59,139 bases of DNA from Phycisphaerae bacterium. GTDB lineage: Bacteria > Planctomycetota > Phycisphaerae > Sedimentisphaerales > Anaerobacaceae. The position numbers and the translations under genes were made by a program. Below the pieces are notes generated by a model, which worked only from the letters and a program-made list of their open reading frames with translations, ran no database searches and was not told the DNA's origin. Of the stretch, positions 25,061-34,921 are shown piece after piece. The stretch spans positions 1 to 59,139 of the forward strand of contig JAUWAY010000012.1 of assembly GCA_030601845.1 (NCBI GenBank), read 5' to 3'. Position 1 is the first letter of the stretch. The number at the start of each line of letters is the position of its first letter.

Positions 25061-25461
25061 TTCTTTAAGACGGCATCAAGCACGCCGTTAACGAACGCAG
25101 AAGATTGGGTGGTGCTGAATTTTTTGGCAAGCTCGATGGCCTCATTTATCGCAACTTTGGGCGGAATATCAGGACAGAATTTCAACTGATAAACCGCCAA
25201 TCTCAAAATGCTTTTGTCAACAAGTGAAAGGCGGGATAGCTGCCACTTTATTGTTGAGGCAACTATCAGTTCATCGCACTGTGCCAGATTTTCCCACGTT
25301 CCTTTTGTCCAGTCCGAAGCGAGTTTGCGGACGAAGTCATCGCAGTCTTGCTCTATGTAAAACTCATCCAGGCGCTCGAGCAGGTCGGGGCCCTGGATGT
25401 CAAGTTGATATAGTGCCTGCATTGCCAACTCTCTGGCTCTTGTTCTTCTGTCCACGTTCAT
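25036..25461 (-). CDS. nusB: transcription antitermination factor NusB
   Basis: NusB binds boxA RNA with NusE (ribosomal protein S10) during rRNA transcription. The 141-residue all-helical protein has RTRARELAMQALYQLDIQG at the start, DKSILRLAVYQLKFCPDIPP in the middle and VAINEAIELAKKFSTTQSSA towards the end, all family signatures. It lies 59 bases beyond ribH on the same strand, a common bacterial arrangement (ribH-nusB). The 3' end runs into the AAAGTGCCTAAAG repeat, which supplies its final residues. Confidence 0.93.
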   Translation of the reverse strand: MNVDRRTRARELAMQALYQLDIQGPDLLERLDEFYIEQDCDDFVRKLASDWTKGTWENLAQCDELIVASTIKWQLSRLSLVDKSILRLAVYQLKFCPDIPPKVAINEAIELAKKFSTTQSSAFVNGVLDAVLKKVSKMPKV

Positions 25462-25520
25462 AGTTTTTAGTTCATAGTTCGTAGTTCATAGTTCGTAGTC
25501 TATGAACTATGAACACATAA
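25462..25520. repeat. AGTTCATAGTTCGTAGT array with inverse complement
   Basis: Tandem AGTTCATAGTTCGTAGTTC words are followed by TATGAACTATGAAC and CTACGAACC, their inverse, forming a large imperfect hairpin between ribH and nusB. Confidence 0.75.
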
Positions 25521-25994
25521 CTACGAACCAGTAATCTGTTCCATTACGTTGGCGGTTTCCATAGCCGTCGTTGCTGCGTCGGCACCGGCGTTGCCCATTT
25601 TTGTTCCGGCCCTTTCGACAGCCTGTTCGAGTGTATCGCAGGTCAGCACGCCGAATACCGCCGGGACCGCTGAGTCATAGTTGATTTGTCCGATGCCGCG
25701 GGCTACCTGCTGGCAGATATAATCGTAATGATAGGTTTGACCGCGTATGACCGCACCGAGGCAAATGACGGCGACGTATTTGCCGCTCTGGGCCAGCTTT
25801 TTTGCGACCATGGTAATTTCACATGCCCCCGGTACCCAGACCACGCTTATCTGTTCATCAGCAGCGCCGTGACGGGTGAGACAATCTATGGCACCGGCAA
25901 GCAGCTTAGCTGTTATAAACTCGTTGAACCTGCTGACTACAATAGCGTAAGCGCCCTTTCCGGCTGTTACCTGACCCTTTATTTCTTTAATCAT
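25521..25994 (-). CDS. ribH: 6,7-dimethyl-8-ribityllumazine synthase
   Basis: This is the penultimate enzyme of riboflavin synthesis. It shows VVSRFNEFITAKLLAGAIDC, VPGACEITMVAKKLA, CLGAVIRGQTYHYDYICQ (with the catalytic histidine) and VPAVFGVLTCDTLEQAVERA. At 157 residues from ATG 25994 it has the usual length, and GGAG lies ten bases upstream of that start; an in-frame start at 26024 lacks this support. It is followed by nusB after a short-word repeat. No other riboflavin genes are in the window. Confidence 0.95.
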   Translation of the reverse strand: MIKEIKGQVTAGKGAYAIVVSRFNEFITAKLLAGAIDCLTRHGAADEQISVVWVPGACEITMVAKKLAQSGKYVAVICLGAVIRGQTYHYDYICQQVARGIGQINYDSAVPAVFGVLTCDTLEQAVERAGTKMGNAGADAATTAMETANVMEQITGS

Positions 25995-26427
25995 AGTTAC
26001 ACTTCTCCAACTATTCGTTAGCATTTAGTCGTTAGGACTTCAGGGTTCGTAATATTCGTCGCCATTGACAATTCACTAACGACTACTGACCTGTCTGGTG
26101 GCCACATATTATAAGACTCTTGGCGACTGCTTTCCAGAAAAACAATCCAGCACCAAAACAGCTTCGGCTCATTCCATTTTGTTGCTGGTAGCTAACCTTT
26201 GCAATTGTAAGAGCTTATAGGCGGAATTACCAGCAAAATTTTAGTGCAGGCAAAAAGCCCTTATACCGGCAAAAAATGGCTAACCCGGCCGCGTTTTGTG
26301 GGCGATAACGCTGGAGGGCTTATTCGTAGCCCCGTTGTGCGCCGGATACAGCGAGAGGTGTTTTCACAGGGTGAGTGTATCTGGTGCGAAAGCGAAAATG
26401 CAGCACGGTACAGGATAATGTGACTAT
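25995..26427. other. divergent intergenic gap between ribH and the TPR gene
   Basis: No gene is seen. A TTATAATAT box on the minus strand near 26107-26114 could be the -10 of ribH, but no good -35 is visible. The remainder is unremarkable. Confidence 0.4.
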
Positions 26428-27882
26428 ATGGTCTTCGAAGATATGACATTTGGCCCTTATGAAAAGGGCGAGCTTAAAGCCCAAAGGGCTTTTGAGCTTT
26501 ACGAAAACGGCAAAATGACGCAAGCTCTTTCCGAACTGGAGACGGCTCTTGAGATAAATCCTTCGAACAGCTCGTGGCATTTCAACAAGGGCCTTACGCT
26601 GGATGCCATAAATCGGTTTGACGATGCGATAAACGAATATGAGATCTCGCTGCAGCTAAGCCCCAATGATCTGGAGATATTAAACTCGCTGGCGGTAGAT
26701 TACACCCGGACAGGCCAGTACGATCTGGCTATCGCCACTTTCGAGCAGATCCAGCAGCTGGACACCAAGTTTGAACCGTGTTATTGCAATCGCATAATTA
26801 CTTATACTGAAATGGGCCAGCACGATCTGGCTGAGCAGATGTTTTACCTTGCCCAGCAGATAAATCCGGACTGTGCATTGTGCTACTATAACATCGGCAA
26901 CAGTCTTTTCGCACGGGGCCGATACGCCGAAGCCATTCGCTGCTGGCTGCGAACGGCTGAACTTGAGCCAACTCACCCGGAGATTAACTACCGGATAGCC
27001 CAGGCCTATTGGTCCGAGAGCGACGGCGATGAAAGCAGGCTTCGTGCTCGTGAGCATTTCCTGGCCGAGCTTCGCACAAACCCCGGTGACATTGATGTGA
27101 TTTTCGATTTCGGCTTGTTCTTGCTCGAGGTCGGTGACATCGAATCAGCAAAGGAAAAGTTTAATAGAATACTCGAAATTACGCCTGATTCGGCGGCCGC
27201 TTTGTTTTATCTTGGCGAGATTGCGTTTGACAGCGCTGATTATGAGCAGGCGGCAGAACTATTTAATCAGGCGCTAAAAAAGGACAACACGCTCAAGGGG
27301 CCGCGGTACCGGCTGGCCCAGTGCGCATTAGTGGAATGGCCTAAAGAAAAAGGAAAAAGCAGTAAGCAACAGGTAAAAAAGGATGGGGCAAAAGATTATT
27401 TGTTAGCCGAGCTGCGGGTTTCTTCGGTGGATGCGGATGTATTGGTTTCTATGGGCTCGATGTTTCTGGCGATTGGTGACCTTGATTATGCGACACATTG
27501 TCTGCTGAGGGCGGTTGACATCGATAGTGCCAATGCGGACGGCTATTATTATCTTGGTCTTGTCAGCGCTATAAAAGGGGCGTTCGAGGATGCTGTGGAG
27601 TTTTTCGCCCATGCTCTCGATATCAGACCAGAGGACGTTTCAGCCTTGCGGGATTCTGCTGCTATCTATCTGGCGATGGGCAGATTAGCCGATGCGGCCG
27701 AGAGGATTAAGAAGGCACGTTCATTAGCAGTAGACGATTCCTTCGCGGAGTTTACCCTCGAGCCAAGCGAAGGGCTCGAGGACAGGTCGCAGTTAAAAGC
27801 GATTGAGAGCAGAGTTTGGCTGGCTCAAATAACCGAGCAAATCAAGGATTTTCTTTGTCGCCTGCGGCCTCGAAAGGCGTAA
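26428..27882 (+). CDS. tetratricopeptide repeat protein
   Basis: The 484 residues consist of about eleven TPR units, for example AFELYENGKMTQALSELETA, LEINPSNSSWHFNKGLTLDA, YYNIGNSLFARGRYAEAIRC, LFYLGEIAFDSADYEQAAEL and YYYLGLVSAIKGAFEDAVEF. No signal peptide is visible, so it is probably a cytoplasmic scaffold for protein-protein contacts. A palindrome at 27756-27781 adds EPSEGLEDR near the C-terminus, just after the last repeat. It is the only gene between ribH and tRNA-Leu, so its partner cannot be inferred. Confidence 0.88.
   Translation: MVFEDMTFGPYEKGELKAQRAFELYENGKMTQALSELETALEINPSNSSWHFNKGLTLDAINRFDDAINEYEISLQLSPNDLEILNSLAVDYTRTGQYDLAIATFEQIQQLDTKFEPCYCNRIITYTEMGQHDLAEQMFYLAQQINPDCALCYYNIGNSLFARGRYAEAIRCWLRTAELEPTHPEINYRIAQAYWSESDGDESRLRAREHFLAELRTNPGDIDVIFDFGLFLLEVGDIESAKEKFNRILEITPDSAAALFYLGEIAFDSADYEQAAELFNQALKKDNTLKGPRYRLAQCALVEWPKEKGKSSKQQVKKDGAKDYLLAELRVSSVDADVLVSMGSMFLAIGDLDYATHCLLRAVDIDSANADGYYYLGLVSAIKGAFEDAVEFFAHALDIRPEDVSALRDSAAIYLAMGRLADAAERIKKARSLAVDDSFAEFTLEPSEGLEDRSQLKAIESRVWLAQITEQIKDFLCRLRPRKA
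27756..27781. repeat. palindrome inside the TPR gene
   Basis: CCTCGAGCC, loop AAGCGAAG, GGCTCGAGG: perfect nine-base arms in frame near the 3' end. Confidence 0.65.
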
Positions 27883-27977
27883 AGCGAGAAACGCAGAACC
27901 GATCAATTCAACATTTTTTAGTTTTTCGCCCTGTATTTAATCATTTACCGTGAAAACCCATCTTGACTTGCCGTACG

Positions 27978-28000
27978 TCCCGACTTATCGGGCTTTTCGC
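27978..28000 (+). terminator. possible Rho-independent terminator after the TPR gene
   Basis: A short CCCGA/TCGGG stem is followed by CTTTTCG. The stem is only five pairs and the T-run is short, so the call is weak. Confidence 0.35.
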
Positions 28001-28071
28001 CAAATTCGACGGTCTCAAGGTTAAGAAACAATTTGCAAAATCTCGTAAAATGCATTAGCTTAATTGGGTCG

Positions 28072-28155
28072 GGCCGAGTGGCGGAATGGCAGACGCTGGG
28101 GACTTAAAATCCCCTGCCCGAAAAGGGCGTGTGGGTTCGAATCCCACCTCGGCTA
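28072..28155 (+). tRNA. tRNA-Leu (anticodon TAA)
   Basis: The acceptor GGCCGAG/CTCGGCT has a G-U closing pair. The anticodon stem GGGGA/TCCCC has loop CTTAAAA (anticodon TAA). A long variable arm TGCCCGAAAAGGGCGT and the T-arm GTGGG TTCGAAT CCCAC complete a class II tRNA. CCA is not encoded. Confidence 0.95.
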
Positions 28156-28156
28156 T

Positions 28157-28232
28157 TGTTGTTCATAGTTGGTAGTCGGTAGTTCATAGACACCTTACTA
28201 CGAACTATGAACCACGAACTACAAACTATATC
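28157..28232. repeat. GTTCATAGTTGGTAGTCGG array with inverse complement
   Basis: The words GTTCATAGTTGGTAGTCGG are followed by TACTACGAACTATGAACCAC and GAACTACAAACTA, forming a fold-back between tRNA-Leu and the citrate synthase-like gene. Confidence 0.7.
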
Positions 28233-28242
28233 CTGGAGATAA

Positions 28243-29577
28243 ATGATGGCAGGAAAAAAACCAAAACTTGTAAATGTAGAGCAACCCAACCTATATCGAG
28301 AGACGTTTCCATATACTGAATTTCCCAAAGTAATATTCGACAACGAAACGGTTGACTATGATATTCCGGAGAAGATATGGATAACCGATACGACCTTCCG
28401 TGACGGTCAGCAGGCCAGGCCTCCTTATACGCCGGAGCAAATCCTCAAAATTTACGATTTACTGCACGAGATAGACGGCGGGACCGGCTTGATTCGACAG
28501 TGCGAGTTTTTTCTATATTCAGAACGCGATAGAAAAGCGGTAGAGCTGTGCAAAGAGCGAGGTTATAAATTTCCCGAGATAACCGGCTGGATAAGGGCGG
28601 TGCCGGCTGATTTTAAGCTCGTCTCGCAAATGGGTCTTACCGAAACCGGTATTCTGACCTCGGCGAGCGACTATCATATATTCCTTAAGCTGCGAAAGAC
28701 TCGCGCCCAGGCGATGGATGCATATCTCGACGTTGTCAAAGCAGCGCTGGATAGCGGGGTTATACCGAGATGTCACTTTGAGGACGCAACGCGGGCCGAC
28801 TACGAAGGTTTTGTGCTGCCCTTTGCCGGCCAGTTAATGAAGCTTGCTAAAAGATATAATAAGCCGGTCAAGATTCGCCTTTGTGATACGCTCGGATTTG
28901 GCCTGCCGTGGCCGGGGGTAGCTTTGCCGCGGAGCATTCCGAAACTTATTTACGGGCTTCGGCAAATCGGGGTTCCTTCCGAATGGCTTGAATGGCACGG
29001 CCATAACGATTTGCACAAAGTTCAGATAAACGCTGCAACGGCCTGGCTGTACGGCTGTAGCGCCGCTAACAGTTCCATATTCGGCATCGGTGAGCGGACG
29101 GGCAATCCGCCGCTGGAGGCGCTGGTTGTCGAGCATGCCCAGTTAAAGGGATTAACTGAAGGTGTCAACTACACGGCAATAACAAAACTCGGCGAGTATG
29201 CCAGAAAAAAACTGGGCTTTGAAATTCCACACAATTATCCAATTGTCGGAAGGGATTTCAATGTTACGCGGGCTGGTATTCACGCTGACGGTTTGTTAAA
29301 GAACGAGGAAATCTATAATTGCTTCGATACGAAGAAGTTGCTGAATCGGCCTGTCAGCGTAGCAATTACTGACAAGACCGGGGCGGCAGGTATTAAACAC
29401 TGGTTAGAGGCAAGATACCGGACAGAAATCCCCAAGCACGACCCGCGTATAACCAAGGTAAAGATGAAAATAGACGCTGAGTATTCAGCTAACCGGGTAT
29501 CGGCAATATCCGATGAGGAAATGTTCGAGTGGGTCCGGGACGCCTTTGACGATGATTTGCCGCCACTGAGGAAATAA
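28243..29577 (+). CDS. Re-type citrate synthase-like enzyme (isopropylmalate/homocitrate synthase superfamily)
   Basis: This HMGL-like TIM barrel condenses acetyl-CoA with a 2-oxoacid. It shows the metal/catalytic motif ITDTTFRDGQQARPPYT, CHFEDATRADYEGF, RLCDTLGFGLPWPG, EWHGHNDLHK and FGIGERTGNPPLEALV. The start EQPNLYRETFPYTEFPKV and the block DFNVTRAGIHADGLLKNEEI match what I remember of the Re-citrate synthase described from Clostridium kluyveri. At 444 residues it lacks the LeuA regulatory domain. No leucine or lysine genes are nearby, which favours citrate formation, but 2-isopropylmalate or homocitrate synthase remains possible. Confidence 0.75.
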   Translation: MMAGKKPKLVNVEQPNLYRETFPYTEFPKVIFDNETVDYDIPEKIWITDTTFRDGQQARPPYTPEQILKIYDLLHEIDGGTGLIRQCEFFLYSERDRKAVELCKERGYKFPEITGWIRAVPADFKLVSQMGLTETGILTSASDYHIFLKLRKTRAQAMDAYLDVVKAALDSGVIPRCHFEDATRADYEGFVLPFAGQLMKLAKRYNKPVKIRLCDTLGFGLPWPGVALPRSIPKLIYGLRQIGVPSEWLEWHGHNDLHKVQINAATAWLYGCSAANSSIFGIGERTGNPPLEALVVEHAQLKGLTEGVNYTAITKLGEYARKKLGFEIPHNYPIVGRDFNVTRAGIHADGLLKNEEIYNCFDTKKLLNRPVSVAITDKTGAAGIKHWLEARYRTEIPKHDPRITKVKMKIDAEYSANRVSAISDEEMFEWVRDAFDDDLPPLRK

Positions 29578-29687
29578 TCCATAGGTCATAAGTTACAGCA
29601 GCCGAATCACTTATGCTCCTGCGTTTTTTCTTGTGCTCTTGTGCGGTTTCCGAAGCAGCCCATCGAGTGAGTCGTCCATCAAGTAGT

Positions 29688-29762
29688 TTCGATGATATGG
29701 TCAACTTCAAGGACTATTCTATCCTGGCAGATAAATGGCTTCTTGAAACACTCTGGCCGTAA
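29688..29762 (+). pseudogene. C-terminal fragment of a dockerin-like exported protein
   Basis: An open stretch ends FDDMVNFKDYSILADKWLLE followed by TLWP and a stop. This is the same tail type as the VDFEDFALLANQWL segment at the left end of the window. No signal peptide or upstream domain remains, so it is a gene ruin. Confidence 0.6.
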
Positions 29763-29829
29763 TTTGCCTTGATAGTCCTTGCTTCGTCGCCATAGCTATG
29801 AAGCGTCGGCGACAGTGATTGCACCAATT

Positions 29830-29858
29830 CGGCCCCGCCCCTCCGAGGGGCGGGGCCG
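29830..29858. repeat. perfect GC palindrome, terminator-like
   Basis: CGGCCCCGCCCCTC and GAGGGGCGGGGCCG pair perfectly around a single C, followed by ATTGTTTTTAG. It could end transcription from upstream, but its sequence is shared with the palindrome inside the TiaS-like gene, so it may be a dispersed element. Confidence 0.7.
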
Positions 29859-29886
29859 ATTGTTTTTAGCGGGGGCGAAAATAGGT

Positions 29887-29915
29887 TTGACGGGGGCTTA
29901 GAGCACTATTATACT
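29887..29915 (+). promoter_or_regulatory. sigma-70-type promoter for guaB
   Basis: TTGACG at 29887-29892 and TATACT at 29910-29915 are separated by 17 bases. The start of transcription would fall near 29922, giving a leader of about 75 bases that includes the hairpin at 29937-29970. Confidence 0.7.
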
Positions 29916-29936
29916 GGCCTGCTCAATATATGCGAA

Positions 29937-29970
29937 GCCCCCCATTTTGCTTCGCAAGAAGCAGGGGGGC
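29937..29970. repeat. palindrome in the guaB leader
   Basis: GCCCCCC/GGGGGGC outer arms and TGCTTC/GAAGCA inner arms surround GCAA. It lies between the promoter and the AGGAGAAAGG ribosome-binding site at 29985-29994, so it would be transcribed. A similar sequence lies inside mog. Confidence 0.7.
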
Positions 29971-29986
29971 AAGCAGCATAATTTAG

Positions 29987-31468
<1,482 letters not shown>

Positions 31469-31469
31469 A

Positions 31470-31565
31470 AATTGATGCTCGATACTCGATGCCGGATGCT
31501 CGTAAAAAGAAGAAAATCGAGAATCGAGATGCGAAATACGAGATGCAGGATACCGGATACGAGAC
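31470..31565. repeat. GATGCTCGATACTCG array forming the guaB-guaA junction and the guaA 5' end
   Basis: TGATGCTCGATACTCGATGC and AATCGAGAATCGAGATGCG are followed by ATACGAGATGCAGGATACCG. The words match the intergenic array at 17945-17992. Here they are translated as the first 24 or so residues of GuaA. Confidence 0.75.
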
Positions 31566-33093
31566 GATAGCGATTCTGGACTTTGGCAGTCAGTATGGCC
31601 AATTGATAGCCCGGCGGGTCCGCGAACACAATGTATATTCTCGGATTTGCCGGGCGGATATAACAGTAGAGCGATTACACAGTTTGGACCCGAGGGGTTT
31701 GATACTGTCCGGCGGGCCGGCCAGTGTCAGAGACAAAAATGCACCGAAATGTGATGAGAAAATCTTTGAGCTGGGTGTGCCGATTTTGGGTATCTGCTAC
31801 GGAATGCAATTAGGTTGTCAGATTTTAGGGGCTGAAGTCGTCGCTGCCGAGGCCAGAGAGTATGGCAGGAGGAAACTATCCATAGTTGACAAGAGCGATT
31901 TGTTTGCAAATATGCCGAATTCAACAACGGTCTGGGCCAGTCACGGCGACCAGGTCGGCCAATTAGGTGATGATTTCCTCAAATTAGCAACTACAGAGAC
32001 TTGTCCATACGCTGCAGTAAGGCACAGCAAAAAGAAGTTTTTCGGTGTTCAGTTCCACGTGGAAGTTTCCCACACGCCGAAGGGGCCGTTGATTTTGAAA
32101 AATTTCCTCTACAATATTTGCAGTTGCAGAGGCGACTGGAAAATGAGTGACTTTGTCACCGAAACGACCGAAGCAATTCGCAAACGTGTCGGCAGCGCCA
32201 CGGTGATATGTGGCCTCAGCGGTGGAGTTGACTCGTCGGTTGTAGCTTCGCTGGTCCACAAGGCGATAGGCAATCAGCTTGTGTGTATTTTCGTTGACAA
32301 TGGTCTGCTGCGAAAGAACGAAGGCGAAGAAGTTGTGTCAACTTTCCGGGACCATTTTCATATAGATTTGCGAATTGTTGACTGGTCAAAACAGTTCTTA
32401 ACTGCTCTGGCCGGTGTGACAGAGCCGCAGAAAAAACGCAGGATAATCGGAGCTGAGTTTATCGAGGCCTTTAAATCCGAAGCATCGAAAATTTCCAACG
32501 CCAAATTCCTCGCGCAGGGAACACTTTACCCTGATGTTATAGAGTCAGGTTCGAAAGATGATAGTCTGTCGGCGAACATAAAACTGCATCACAATGTGGG
32601 AGGACTGCCAGCCGAACTTGGTTTCGAGCTGATTGAGCCGTTGCGCGATTTGTTTAAGGACGAGGTGCGGGTCGTGGGCGAATATCTGGGACTTCCGGAG
32701 GATATTGTCTGGCGGCATCCGTTCCCCGGGCCCGGGCTTGCGGTCAGAATAATCGGCGAAGTTACACCTGAGAGACTGCGAATCCTGCGGGCCGCTGACG
32801 AAATTTTAATAGATGAAATAAAATCAGCCGGGTTGTATAGAAAGATATCGCAGGCATTAGCGGTGCTTATCCCCGTTTTAACAGTCGGCGTGATGGGCGA
32901 TGAACGAAGCTACGAGAATGTTATTGCCATTCGGGCCGTGGAAACTCCCGACTTTATGACCGCTGATTTTTCGCAGATACCTTTCGATGTGTTGGGGCTG
33001 ATTTCCAGCAGGATTATAAATGAGGTTCGCGGCGTCAATCGCGTCGTATATGATATATCGAGTAAGCCGCCCGCAACAATCGAATGGGAATAG
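31489..33093 (+). CDS. guaA: GMP synthase (glutamine-hydrolysing)
   Basis: It aminates XMP to GMP with glutamine and ATP. The class I amidotransferase part has [26 protein letters not shown] with the catalytic cysteine, and [11 protein letters not shown]. The PP-loop is [19 protein letters not shown], and the C-terminus has [15 protein letters not shown] and PPATIEWE. All parts are present. The first 20-24 residues ([17 protein letters not shown]) are encoded by a dispersed short-word repeat rather than by conserved enzyme sequence. ATG 31543 (codon 19) is therefore an equally plausible start. Confidence 0.95.
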   Translation: MPDARKKKKIENRDAKYEMQDTGYETIAILDFGSQYGQLIARRVREHNVYSRICRADITVERLHSLDPRGLILSGGPASVRDKNAPKCDEKIFELGVPILGICYGMQLGCQILGAEVVAAEAREYGRRKLSIVDKSDLFANMPNSTTVWASHGDQVGQLGDDFLKLATTETCPYAAVRHSKKKFFGVQFHVEVSHTPKGPLILKNFLYNICSCRGDWKMSDFVTETTEAIRKRVGSATVICGLSGGVDSSVVASLVHKAIGNQLVCIFVDNGLLRKNEGEEVVSTFRDHFHIDLRIVDWSKQFLTALAGVTEPQKKRRIIGAEFIEAFKSEASKISNAKFLAQGTLYPDVIESGSKDDSLSANIKLHHNVGGLPAELGFELIEPLRDLFKDEVRVVGEYLGLPEDIVWRHPFPGPGLAVRIIGEVTPERLRILRAADEILIDEIKSAGLYRKISQALAVLIPVLTVGVMGDERSYENVIAIRAVETPDFMTADFSQIPFDVLGLISSRIINEVRGVNRVVYDISSKPPATIEWE

Positions 33094-33173
33094 TACTTCG
33101 TATTGCGTATAGCGTATTTTATCGCAGAGACCGCAAAGCACGTAGAGATTTTTAATTTTGATTTCTTTCTACA

Positions 33174-34175
33174 ATGAGTTTTGTGAATTTGAACATTAGC
33201 ATTTCGAATTTGTTTCGTGCTTCGTGCTTCGAATTTCGGATTTATCTTCGGATTGTTTGTTCAGCTTTGGTTTTAGCTGCCGGCTGCGCAAACCCCGCGC
33301 CAATTGTCCCTCAGCGAAAGACCTATGACTGCTGTAAGTGTGAATCGCCCCGGCACGAGCTTAATTTGTGCGGGACAAATCAGGCATACGATTTATCCAA
33401 AACAAGTGGTTTGATTGAGTCTGCTGCGGGCGGTTTATCCGAAACGGGTGATTTAATTGAATCTGCTGCGAGCAGTTTAATTGAATCTACGGCGGGCGAT
33501 TTTGCCAATTGGCCGAGCAGGATTCTCGAGGATTCAAAAGAGAGTTTTTTGAGAGCGGATAATTTAACCGCCCTGTTGCTGGCCGGTGGGGCAAGTGTTG
33601 CGATGCACAACAGTGACGCCGATAAAAATCTGGCTGAGCACTTCGGAAAACATAGGGTTCTCCACGGTTTCGCAGATGAGGGGCTTAACGTAATTGGCCA
33701 TCCGTGGACGCAGCTTGGAGTATCGTCTCTTTGGTATGCGATTAGCAAAAAAAACCAGGATGAGTTTAACAAAGAGCGGGCGAAGGCGATGATAACAGCA
33801 CTGTCAGTAACGGGAGTAATGACAATAAGTTTGAAAGCAATCAGGGATAATGATAGTCCGAACGGCAGGCGCTGGGCCTGGCCGAGCGCCCACACTTCGA
33901 GTTCGTTCACGGTTGCCTCTATGCTGGATGAATTCTACGGCCCGAAGGTTGGCATCCCTGCATATGCACTGGCATCTCTGGTCGGCTATCGAATGGCCGA
34001 TACCGGTGACCACTGGGCAAGTGACGTTATCTTCGGTGCAACTCTCGGCTGGGTCGTCGGCCGTACCTTTGCGAGCAGGCATAAAGAGCTTGAGGTTGCG
34101 GGTTTTAAGGTTCTGCCCTTTACAGGAAACGCCAACGGCCCGGTGATGGGCGTCAGTCTGGTAAAGCAATTTTAA
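33174..34175 (+). CDS. PAP2-family phosphatase, predicted lipoprotein
   Basis: This is a membrane-anchored lipid or polyprenyl phosphate phosphatase. The lipobox VLAAGC lies near residue 39. The three-part PAP2 signature is KAIRDNDSPNGRRW, PSAHTSSSF and YRMADTGDHWASDVIFGA, holding the catalytic R, H, R, H and D. PSAHTS replaces the usual PSGH(S/T). A threefold SGLIESAAG-like repeat precedes the domain. The first 25 residues (NLFRASCFEFRIYLRI) come from a CGTGCTTCGTGCTTCGAATT repeat that also serves as part of the signal peptide. It lies upstream of the lipid-transport genes and may supply or clear lipid phosphates. Confidence 0.8.
   Translation: MSFVNLNISISNLFRASCFEFRIYLRIVCSALVLAAGCANPAPIVPQRKTYDCCKCESPRHELNLCGTNQAYDLSKTSGLIESAAGGLSETGDLIESAASSLIESTAGDFANWPSRILEDSKESFLRADNLTALLLAGGASVAMHNSDADKNLAEHFGKHRVLHGFADEGLNVIGHPWTQLGVSSLWYAISKKNQDEFNKERAKAMITALSVTGVMTISLKAIRDNDSPNGRRWAWPSAHTSSSFTVASMLDEFYGPKVGIPAYALASLVGYRMADTGDHWASDVIFGATLGWVVGRTFASRHKELEVAGFKVLPFTGNANGPVMGVSLVKQF
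33190..33252. repeat. TTCGTGCTTCGAATTTCGG array in the PAP2 gene 5' end
   Basis: The words TTTCGTGCTTCGTGCTTCG and GAATTTCGGATTTATCTTCG make up the start of the coding region. Such arrays are otherwise intergenic in this window. Confidence 0.6.
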
Positions 34176-34298
34176 CCCGAATCCCGGCAGGCCTTATCCC
34201 TCCGGGAGCACACATTCGCCCTTGCAGCGTCGCTCGCCCCACGGTAAAATGTAAAATCGTTGTTGGCGCCGAAACTCAAACGACATAAGGAGTAGACT

Positions 34299-34895
34299 AT
34301 GAGAAGCATTTGGTGTGCCCTTCTGGTTTTCCTGGTTGCCGGTCAGGTCGTCAATGCGGATGATAAGGACCCGAACGACCCAAACGACCCAAATGAGCTG
34401 GTGCGGACCAAGTGGGATGCCGTTATTTCGGTCCTACAGAACAAAGACATCGATCAGAAAGCAAAAGAGAGTGAAATCAGCAAAATCGTAAGTCCGGTCT
34501 TTGATTTCCCACTGATGGCCAAACTCGCATTGGGCAGAACACACTGGCCAAAATTGACCCCGCCACAACGCGAGAAATTCACCCGGCTTTTCGTCGAAAG
34601 GTTTAAGACCTCGTATCGGGAGAAAATCACGCTCTACACGGATGAAGAAGTTTTATTCAAACCCGCAGTGCAAAAGAAGACGACTATCTACATCCCGATG
34701 GAGCTGATATTCAAGGAAAAAAGGGTAGTCATACTATACAAACTTCACAAGGTGGACAAAGGCTGGAAGATATATGATGTGGAAATACAGGGCGTTAGCA
34801 TCCTCTTGACCTACCGGTCACAATTTAATGATATCCTTCGCCGCGGCACCGTTAAGGACCTTCTTTCTCGGTTGGAGAAACCACTAACTCGTTGA
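34299..34895 (+). CDS. MlaC/HpnM-type periplasmic phospholipid-binding protein
   Basis: It carries lipid across the periplasm between an inner-membrane complex and MlaA. After a signal peptide (CALLVFLVAGQVVNA) comes a DPNDPNDPNE run (nine-base tandem repeat). The MlaC fold follows: VSPVFDFPLMAKLALGRTHW, LTPPQREKFTRLFVERFKTS, YKLHKVDKGWKIYDVEIQGV and SILLTYRSQFNDIL. The length of 198 residues is normal. It overlaps the RND-type frame if the latter starts early, and lies 26 bases before ATG 34922. No MlaD, MlaE or MlaF is near; the partner here is the RND protein. Confidence 0.85.
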   Translation: MRSIWCALLVFLVAGQVVNADDKDPNDPNDPNELVRTKWDAVISVLQNKDIDQKAKESEISKIVSPVFDFPLMAKLALGRTHWPKLTPPQREKFTRLFVERFKTSYREKITLYTDEEVLFKPAVQKKTTIYIPMELIFKEKRVVILYKLHKVDKGWKIYDVEIQGVSILLTYRSQFNDILRRGTVKDLLSRLEKPLTR

Positions 34896-34921
34896 CCCCC
34901 AATTTGTTGATTCGGACCGGT

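Larger units (their letters stand above)
29578..29886. other. intergenic gap with a gene fragment and a strong palindrome
   Basis: The gap holds the dockerin-like fragment at 29688-29762 and the palindrome at 29830-29858, listed separately. No complete gene is seen. Confidence 0.6.
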
